NCBI RefSeq assembly: GCF_009846525.1
Contig: NZ_CP024621.1
Coordinates: 62,001 to 126,000 of the forward strand
Length of the DNA: 64,000 nucleotides
Direction: 5' to 3'
Source: Halomonas meridiana
GTDB lineage: Bacteria > Pseudomonadota > Gammaproteobacteria > Pseudomonadales > Halomonadaceae
Shown: positions 57,303 to 64,000 of the stretch, piece after piece
Position numbering within the stretch: the stretch's first letter is position 1
Layout: each line of letters opens with the position of its first letter
Translations under genes and position numbers: made by a program
The notes under the pieces: model-generated
Databases searched by the model: none
What the model was told of the DNA's origin: nothing
The model's input: only the letters and a program-made list of their open reading frames with translations

Positions 57303-58607
57303 GTGACACAGCTAGTACGTCAACTGATGAGTAACATGACCGTCCGACTCAGTTGGGGGCTGGTGCTCGCCACCTTCAGCGTCTGGGTACTCATCGCCTG
57401 TGGGATTGGGCTTTATGCGCTGCATCATGGGGCGAACATCGTCCAGAGTGCCAACGACCCGCAGGCGCAGCAGCTGGCGTTCAGCGCCTTTGCCACCCAA
57501 ATTCGCTGGGTGTTGATCGGCGTGGTCGCCATGACCTTGCTCACGGTCGCGGTGGTGGTGTGGGGCGTGAGCGCCAACGTGCTGCGCCCGCTAGATCGAC
57601 TGGTGGGTTATTTCGAGCGCATGGCGCAGGGAGATCTCAATCAACAGATCCGCTCGCCCGGTAATAACGAGATCGGCAAGCTCTATAGCGCGATGGCGCA
57701 CATGCAAGGCTCGCTCTCCGAGACCGTTGGTGTCGTCCGGCGCAGTGGAACGACCATCTTCGAGCGTTCGCAGCATATTGCCAGCGGTAACAACGACCTC
57801 TCATCGCGTACCGAACAGCAGGCCTCCTCCCTCGAAGAGACCGCGTCTAGCATGGAGCAGCTCGCCTCGACCGTCAGTCACAATGCCGACAATGCCCGTC
57901 AGGCCAGCCAGTTAGCGGGTGACGCGACACTCACGGCACGGCGCAGCGGCGAGGAAGTCAGTCAGATCGTCGATACCATGCAAGAGATCAGCGCCAGTTC
58001 CCATCAGGTCGCTGACATCATCACGCTGATCGATAACATTGCCTTTCAAACCAACATCCTGGCGCTGAATGCGTCGGTCGAGGCGGCGCGCGCTGGCGAG
58101 CACGGCAAAGGGTTTGCCGTGGTGGCTCAGGAAGTGCGGAGCCTTGCTAGCCGAAGCGCCAGCGCGGCCAAAGAGATCCGCACGCTGATCGATACCTCGC
58201 TCGGCAAAGTGGATGTCGGCACCCAGCGTGTCAATCAGGCAGGTCAGACCATGCAGGATCTGGTGGCCGCCGTGCAACGCGTCAGCGATATCATGGATGA
58301 AATTGCGTCCGCCTCCGAAGAGCAGAGCAATGGTATTGGTCAGGTGAATCAGGCCGTTGCCCAAATGGACCAAGTCGTGCAACAGAACGCGCAGCTGGTG
58401 CAGCAAGCCGCTCGCAGTGCCAACGAACTCGAAAGTGAGGCGGCGCGTCTGCGTGAAGCCGTCGAACGCTTCCAAGTAGCAGGCACCGGTCAAACGCTGT
58501 CACACACCCGAGCGGCCGCGTCGGCTATCGCCCCCGCGCCTCGCGCCCCCCAGCCTGTTGCGAAACCCGTCGCGACCACCAGCACCGACGAATGGGAAGC
58601 TTTTTAA
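57303..58607 (+). CDS. Methyl-accepting chemotaxis protein with minimal periplasmic domain
   Basis: 434 residues. Span 1 about 17-40 and span 2 about 68-92 leave only about 27 residues outside the membrane, too few for a ligand-binding domain. HAMP follows (about 93-145), then the signalling domain with the hairpin tip [20 protein letters not shown]. The C-terminus DEWEAF is a xWxxF pentapeptide of the kind that tethers CheR/CheB. Start GTG 57303 has GGAG 8 bases upstream. It may sense membrane or energy state, or signal with partner receptors. Confidence 0.9.
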   Translation: MTQLVRQLMSNMTVRLSWGLVLATFSVWVLIACGIGLYALHHGANIVQSANDPQAQQLAFSAFATQIRWVLIGVVAMTLLTVAVVVWGVSANVLRPLDRLVGYFERMAQGDLNQQIRSPGNNEIGKLYSAMAHMQGSLSETVGVVRRSGTTIFERSQHIASGNNDLSSRTEQQASSLEETASSMEQLASTVSHNADNARQASQLAGDATLTARRSGEEVSQIVDTMQEISASSHQVADIITLIDNIAFQTNILALNASVEAARAGEHGKGFAVVAQEVRSLASRSASAAKEIRTLIDTSLGKVDVGTQRVNQAGQTMQDLVAAVQRVSDIMDEIASASEEQSNGIGQVNQAVAQMDQVVQQNAQLVQQAARSANELESEAARLREAVERFQVAGTGQTLSHTRAAASAIAPAPRAPQPVAKPVATTSTDEWEAF

Positions 58608-58672
58608 GAGGGCGGCTTTTTCCGCCACCAGAATGACCCGAAGACGTGCCACAACATAAACAATAAGGCAGC

Positions 58673-60856
58673 ATGATGCGTAATAACCAGCCAGTGACTC
58701 AACGGGAAGTTGAGCTTAAACAAGACGATTTTCTTGTCTCACGCACGGATTTGAAAGGGCGGATTACCTACGCCAATCCGGCGTTCATCGAGATAAGCGG
58801 CTATCAGCACGACGAGCTGATCGGGGCACCGCATAACCTGATACGTCATCCGGATATGCCGTCGCCCGCGTTTGAAAATCTTTGGAAAACCGTTCAGGCC
58901 GGTGACACCTGGCGGGGACTGGTGAAGAACCGCTGTAAGAACGGCGACCACTACTGGGTCGACGCCAGCGTAACGCCGATCGTGGAAAACGACCAAGTGA
59001 TTGGTTACACCTCGGTTCGCGTGCAGGCAACCCGTGAGGCGATTGCGCAAGCGGAACGGCACTATGCCGACATGCGTGAGGGGCGCCAAAAGCGTCTCTA
59101 CCTCGATAAGGGTCGTGTACGCCAGAAAGGGGTGTGGCAGCGTATCAAGCGCACCCGGCTCGACACCATTCGTGCCAAGTTGATCGGCATGGTGGTGGTC
59201 GCGGGAGCGCTACTGACGGCCAGCGGAGGATTAGGGCTTTACGGCCTGAACGTGGCGGGTGATCGGTTGGGCGAGCTAAACGACGACGGACTCAGAGACG
59301 TTATTCGGTTACAGCAGATCGACCAAACCATCGCTCAGACCCGTCAATCGATGATCGAGCCCGAGCGTATGGAACTGATCAACCAGCGCTTCGAGATGGG
59401 CGAGGCCGTTGCTGACAATGCCGCTGAAGTGGCCAACGTGTGGGAGGCGTTCTACCGCCGCGACGTGAACGCGACACCGCTTGCCGATGCCTTCAACGAA
59501 CAGTTGCAAGCCTTCTTGACGAACGGCATGAACCAAGCGGCAAGCGTGCTACAAGCCGAAGAGACGTACCAAGCCTTCACCGGCCTGGACGGGGTGATCA
59601 ACGTCATGAATGAGGATGGGCGTGCCCTATCGGGCATGGTCAACGAGCTGATAGCGCAAAAACAGGCGGCCGCCGAGGCCATGGCCGCAGATGCCGAGCG
59701 TGGCCAGACAGCCATGTTCACGGCCCAGGCCGCGATGCTGGGCATAGGCCTACTGCTGCTGGTGCTCATCAGCGTCGTGACGCTGCGCTCGATCATTACG
59801 CCGCTCAAGCGCGCCTCGCGTTTCACGCTGCAAATTGCCGGTGGCAACCTGGCGGCCCGCGTACCGCCCAAACGGCGCGATGAGATTGGTCAGTTGATGG
59901 ACTCGCTCAATACCATGCGCAAAAGCCTGAGCAGCATCATTAGTGACGTGAAAGGGGGCATCGAAGTCGTCACGCCCGCCGCCAAAGAGATCGCCAGCGG
60001 TAACGAAGCGCTTTCGTCGCGTACCGAGCAGCAGGCCGCATCGCTGCAGCAAACCGCCTCGAGTATGGAGGAAATGACCACGACGGTACGGCAAAACAGT
60101 GATAATGCTCAAGAAGCGCGGCGGCTGGCCGATAATAATGCAACAAGGGTTACACAAACCGGCGAATTGATGACACAACTGGTCGCCAATATGCAGCGGA
60201 TTACCCAAAGCTCACAGAAAATGACCGAGATCATCAACGTCATCGATTCGATTGCCTTTCAGACCAATATTTTGGCCTTGAATGCATCGGTGGAGGCCGC
60301 TCGCGCTGGTGAGCATGGCCGGGGATTCGCCGTAGTGGCCGAAGAAGTGCGCAAGTTGGCCGGACGCAGTGCTGGGGCATCGCAAGAGATTCGTTCGTTG
60401 ATCGACGCATCCAACCAGCAAGTCAGTGCGGGTGCCGGTCTGGTAGAGAAAGCCGAAGCAGCCATCGTTGATGTTGCTGACGCCGCCCGCAGCGTGACCC
60501 ACATCATGCACGATATCTCGGCAGCCTCCGAAGAGCAGAGCAGCGGGATTGCGGAGGTCAATCAGGCCGTCGCAGAGATGGATCAAGCAACACAGCAAAA
60601 CGCCCTGCGCGTTCAAGAAACGGCGCAAGCGGCAATGGCATTAGAGCAGCAGGCAAGCCTGTTGGCGCTATCGGTGGAAGCGTTCCGGCTCACGAGCCAG
60701 GGGCCGTTGACGCCGCCAGCCGGTCAATCTGGCATGGCCGCTTTACCGAGCGCCAAGGCACCGCCTGCGGCAGACAAGATCAGCAGCGCCACAACGCCTG
60801 CGCCGAGTCATAAGAAGCGGCAGATGGCCTCTGTAGAGGAGTGGGAAGAGTTTTGA
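58673..60856 (+). CDS. PAS-containing methyl-accepting chemotaxis protein (Aer-like with periplasmic domain)
   Basis: 727 residues. N-terminal PAS domain (about 15-120) is Aer-like: [35 protein letters not shown] and [19 protein letters not shown]. Span 1 is about 170-193, a helical periplasmic domain about 194-349, span 2 about 350-372, then HAMP, and the signalling domain with [20 protein letters not shown]. The C-terminus EEWEEF is a CheR/CheB tether. E. coli Aer has no periplasmic domain, so this is a dual-sensor form, perhaps reading redox (FAD in PAS) and an outside ligand. ATG at 58673 (or 58676). Confidence 0.9.
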   Translation: MMRNNQPVTQREVELKQDDFLVSRTDLKGRITYANPAFIEISGYQHDELIGAPHNLIRHPDMPSPAFENLWKTVQAGDTWRGLVKNRCKNGDHYWVDASVTPIVENDQVIGYTSVRVQATREAIAQAERHYADMREGRQKRLYLDKGRVRQKGVWQRIKRTRLDTIRAKLIGMVVVAGALLTASGGLGLYGLNVAGDRLGELNDDGLRDVIRLQQIDQTIAQTRQSMIEPERMELINQRFEMGEAVADNAAEVANVWEAFYRRDVNATPLADAFNEQLQAFLTNGMNQAASVLQAEETYQAFTGLDGVINVMNEDGRALSGMVNELIAQKQAAAEAMAADAERGQTAMFTAQAAMLGIGLLLLVLISVVTLRSIITPLKRASRFTLQIAGGNLAARVPPKRRDEIGQLMDSLNTMRKSLSSIISDVKGGIEVVTPAAKEIASGNEALSSRTEQQAASLQQTASSMEEMTTTVRQNSDNAQEARRLADNNATRVTQTGELMTQLVANMQRITQSSQKMTEIINVIDSIAFQTNILALNASVEAARAGEHGRGFAVVAEEVRKLAGRSAGASQEIRSLIDASNQQVSAGAGLVEKAEAAIVDVADAARSVTHIMHDISAASEEQSSGIAEVNQAVAEMDQATQQNALRVQETAQAAMALEQQASLLALSVEAFRLTSQGPLTPPAGQSGMAALPSAKAPPAADKISSATTPAPSHKKRQMASVEEWEEF

Positions 60857-61722
60857 CAGACCAACGCGAACGGGGTAGCGACGCCGGCCAATGGGCGTCC
60901 AGTGGACAGATCGAGCGTGATCTGGTGCTGACCGATGCGGATTTTGCGCGTATTCGAGAGTTGATTTATCAGCGCGCAGGCATCGTTTTGGCCGAGCATA
61001 AGCGTGAAATGGTCTACAGCCGCTTGGCCAAGCGGCTGCGTCATCACGGCATGACGCGCTTTACCGACTACCTGTCGCGGCTGGAGCGTCAGCCTGACGC
61101 GAAAGAGTGGGAAGCGTTCACTAACGCGCTGACGACCAATCTCACGGCTTTTTTCCGTGAGTCACACCACTTTCCGCTGCTTGCCGACCACATCAAGCAC
61201 AAGCCTGATCCCGTCACCATTTGGTGCTCGGCGGCATCGACGGGAGAAGAGCCCTACTCCATCGCCATGACGCTGTTGGAAACCCTGGGGCCCAAAGCGT
61301 CCCAGGCCAAGGTCATTGCCACGGATATCGACACCGAAGCGTTGGCCAAAGCGCGTAAGGGCATCTATCCCCAGGAGCAGGTGCGCAAACTCGACGAAGC
61401 GCGGGTTAAGCGGTTCTTTCAGAAGGGGACCGGCAACCATATCGGGCTTGCCCGTGTGCGGCCGGAGGTGTCGGCACTGGTAGAGTTCATGCCACTCAAT
61501 CTATTGGCACCCCAGTGGCCGGTCAAAGGGCCGTTCGATGCAGTGTTTTGCCGTAATATCATGATTTATTTCGATAAAGACACGCAGGCCAAGATTTTGA
61601 AGCGGTTCGCACCGCTCATGAAGCCCGACGGTCTGCTTTTTGCAGGGCATTCCGAAAACTTCTCGTATATCAGCGATGCGTTTAAGTTGCGCGGGCAGAC
61701 GGTTTACACCCTCGCGAAATAA
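60853..61722 (+). CDS. cheR: Chemotaxis protein methyltransferase CheR
   Basis: About 289 residues. The N-terminal helical domain (about 25-90) is followed by the SAM-binding core [34 protein letters not shown], and [17 protein letters not shown]. It methylates glutamates on the receptors. The start is taken as TTG 60853, overlapping the receptor stop (TTGA) with GGAAGAG before it; a GTG at 60841 is the alternative but has no room for a ribosome site. It likely docks on the receptors' C-terminal pentapeptides. Confidence 0.94.
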   Translation: MTDQRERGSDAGQWASSGQIERDLVLTDADFARIRELIYQRAGIVLAEHKREMVYSRLAKRLRHHGMTRFTDYLSRLERQPDAKEWEAFTNALTTNLTAFFRESHHFPLLADHIKHKPDPVTIWCSAASTGEEPYSIAMTLLETLGPKASQAKVIATDIDTEALAKARKGIYPQEQVRKLDEARVKRFFQKGTGNHIGLARVRPEVSALVEFMPLNLLAPQWPVKGPFDAVFCRNIMIYFDKDTQAKILKRFAPLMKPDGLLFAGHSENFSYISDAFKLRGQTVYTLAK

Positions 61723-61809
61723 GTGAACAAAAGATGCGCGCTTCGCTCGGCCGTGGGCGTTATCCCCCACGAGCGACGCGGCAATGGCTACCGTAAGAGG
61801 AGGCGTGCT

Positions 61810-62870
<1,061 letters not shown>

Positions 62871-62923
62871 CGACACGATAACGATCATCACCAGGACAGA
62901 TATTGACAAGGGAAGCTACAACA

Positions 62924-64000
62924 ATGACTCGCTTGCTGCGCAATCTCAGTATTCATGCCGCCGTCGTCACGGCACTTACATGCTTCGTCGCCCTCATTTT
63001 GGTGGTGGCCGGGCTAGGGGTCATGGCCGACCGTAACGCGCAAACCAATCTGGCTACGCTCAATTTGATTGGCAATGAGCAGCTCAACGAGCTGAACCGC
63101 GCGGATTCGCTGCTCAATCAGGCCATGCTGGCGATGGAAACGGCGTCGAATCTGTTGATGGTGGGGCGTACGCAGCAATCCAACGAGCAGGTCGATGTGG
63201 CGGCCAACCGCATCGAGCGGGCCGAGCAGCGCTTCAATAAGTTCGCGGCCGCACCACGTACGCCCCAAGGGCAAGTATTGGGTGAGGCGGTGGATGACAA
63301 TTTCCGCACGGTACTCGAGCTGGTCAAACAGCAGCACGCCAGCTTCGAGTTCATGGATATCAATACCTTCAATCAGTTGCGCGGTGAATTGGCAGAGCCC
63401 CTCAGCGAGCTTGCTGAAAGCACCACGGCGTTTGTCGAGTACGCTTTTGATCGCGTCGACACAACGCGTACCGATGCCGAGTCCCAGGGCGATACCTTTA
63501 CGCTGATTAACGCTCTTGCCGTTGGGTTGGCCCTGCTGGTCACGCTGTTGATCTATCTCGGCTTGCGCCGTACGGTCATTGCGCCGTTGAACAATGCCGT
63601 TCAACGGCTGGATCGTATTGCCGAGGCGGATCTGACCCAGCCATTGCCCGAAGCCGGTAAGAATGAAATTGGACGCCTTTTCGCGGCCATGGCGACCATG
63701 CAACAGAACCTCAGCGCGACCGTGACACGCGTACGCGAAGGCAGCCGCGAGATTCACCACGGTACCCGAGAAATCGCCAGCGGCAATGCGGATCTTTCGT
63801 CACGCACCGAGCAGCAGGCTGCTTCGATCGAGCAAACGGCGGCCAGCATGGAGCAGATGACCGCGACCGTGAAGCAGAACGCTGACAATGCCCGTCAGGC
63901 CAGCACCTTGGCTGCGGACGCCTCGACCACGGCCGAGCAGGGCGGCGACGTGGTTCAGCAAGTGGTCGAGACCATGCAGGGTATCTCCACGAGCTCGCAG
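62924..64000 (+). CDS. Methyl-accepting chemotaxis protein (Tar/Tsr-like), N-terminal part
   Basis: 359 codons are visible; the frame is open to the window end. Span 1 is about 10-33, the periplasmic four-helix-bundle sensor domain (Tar type) about 34-190, span 2 about 192-213, then HAMP (about 214-268) and the first methylation helix ([20 protein letters not shown]). The AAGGGAAG site lies upstream of ATG 62924. It follows cheB by 53 bases. The ligand is unknown; the tip and C-terminal end are missing. Confidence 0.92.
   Translation, partial: MTRLLRNLSIHAAVVTALTCFVALILVVAGLGVMADRNAQTNLATLNLIGNEQLNELNRADSLLNQAMLAMETASNLLMVGRTQQSNEQVDVAANRIERAEQRFNKFAAAPRTPQGQVLGEAVDDNFRTVLELVKQQHASFEFMDINTFNQLRGELAEPLSELAESTTAFVEYAFDRVDTTRTDAESQGDTFTLINALAVGLALLVTLLIYLGLRRTVIAPLNNAVQRLDRIAEADLTQPLPEAGKNEIGRLFAAMATMQQNLSATVTRVREGSREIHHGTREIASGNADLSSRTEQQAASIEQTAASMEQMTATVKQNADNARQASTLAADASTTAEQGGDVVQQVVETMQGISTSSQ

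Overview
The window is a 64 kb stretch of bacterial chromosome, most likely from Halomonas or a close relative (Gammaproteobacteria, Halomonadaceae). This rests on the 16S/23S sequence, moderately high GC, acidic tails on several proteins, and a flagellar system with an FlhDC master regulator and FliA-type promoters. I see no mobile elements, CRISPR arrays or tRNA genes. Almost all the sequence is intact core-type genome.

Region 1 (1-16.3 kb) is metabolism and transport. It holds the 3' end of metF, an SLC13-type permease, and a TAXI-type TRAP transporter (fused permease plus binding protein) behind what looks like a complete sigma-54 control region (-24/-12 promoter, IHF site, 20-bp palindrome). 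Next come yheV-prlC, a sodium:solute symporter of the NSS family, a gamma-carbonic anhydrase, and a YdjM-like membrane protein preceded by a LexA-type box. These are followed by an overlapping lldR-dctB-dctD set on the minus strand and a divergent lldD. Two perfect ATTGGT-N3-ACCAAT operators sit between lldR and lldD. A plausible reading is that this locus ties lactate oxidation to sigma-54 control of organic-acid uptake.

Region 2 (16.3-21.9 kb) is a complete rrn operon: two tandem promoters, boxA, 16S, a spacer with no tRNA but a long nested hairpin, 23S, 5S and two terminators. The RNase III processing stalks of 16S and 23S can be read directly as complementary arms.

Region 3 (21.9-64 kb) follows an SDR oxidoreductase and is almost wholly flagellar and chemotaxis. 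It runs: flgN-flgM and flgA (minus); flgBCDEFGHIJ and flgKL (plus); fliFGHIJK and fliLMNOPQR (minus, convergent with flgL); fliE (plus); flaG (minus); a PilZ/HD-GYP-like protein (plus); fliS-fliT; a second FliK-like gene with an FhlB-like gene; flhDC; motAB-cheA-cheW; two full chemoreceptors; cheR; cheB, broken by an apparent 1-nt frameshift; and a third chemoreceptor cut by the window end. FliA-type promoters (8-mer, 11-nt spacer, GCCGATAN) precede flgM, flgK, flaG and fliS, which are late genes in the classical hierarchy. fliC, fliD, flhA, flhB, fliA, cheY and cheZ are not in the window.

The points most worth a second look are the cheB frameshift, the sigma-54 architecture before the TRAP genes, the PilZ/HD-GYP protein with altered metal-site residues, the FliK-like/FhlB-like pair, the duplicated motif in FliN, the chemoreceptor with almost no periplasmic domain, and the tRNA-free rRNA spacer.
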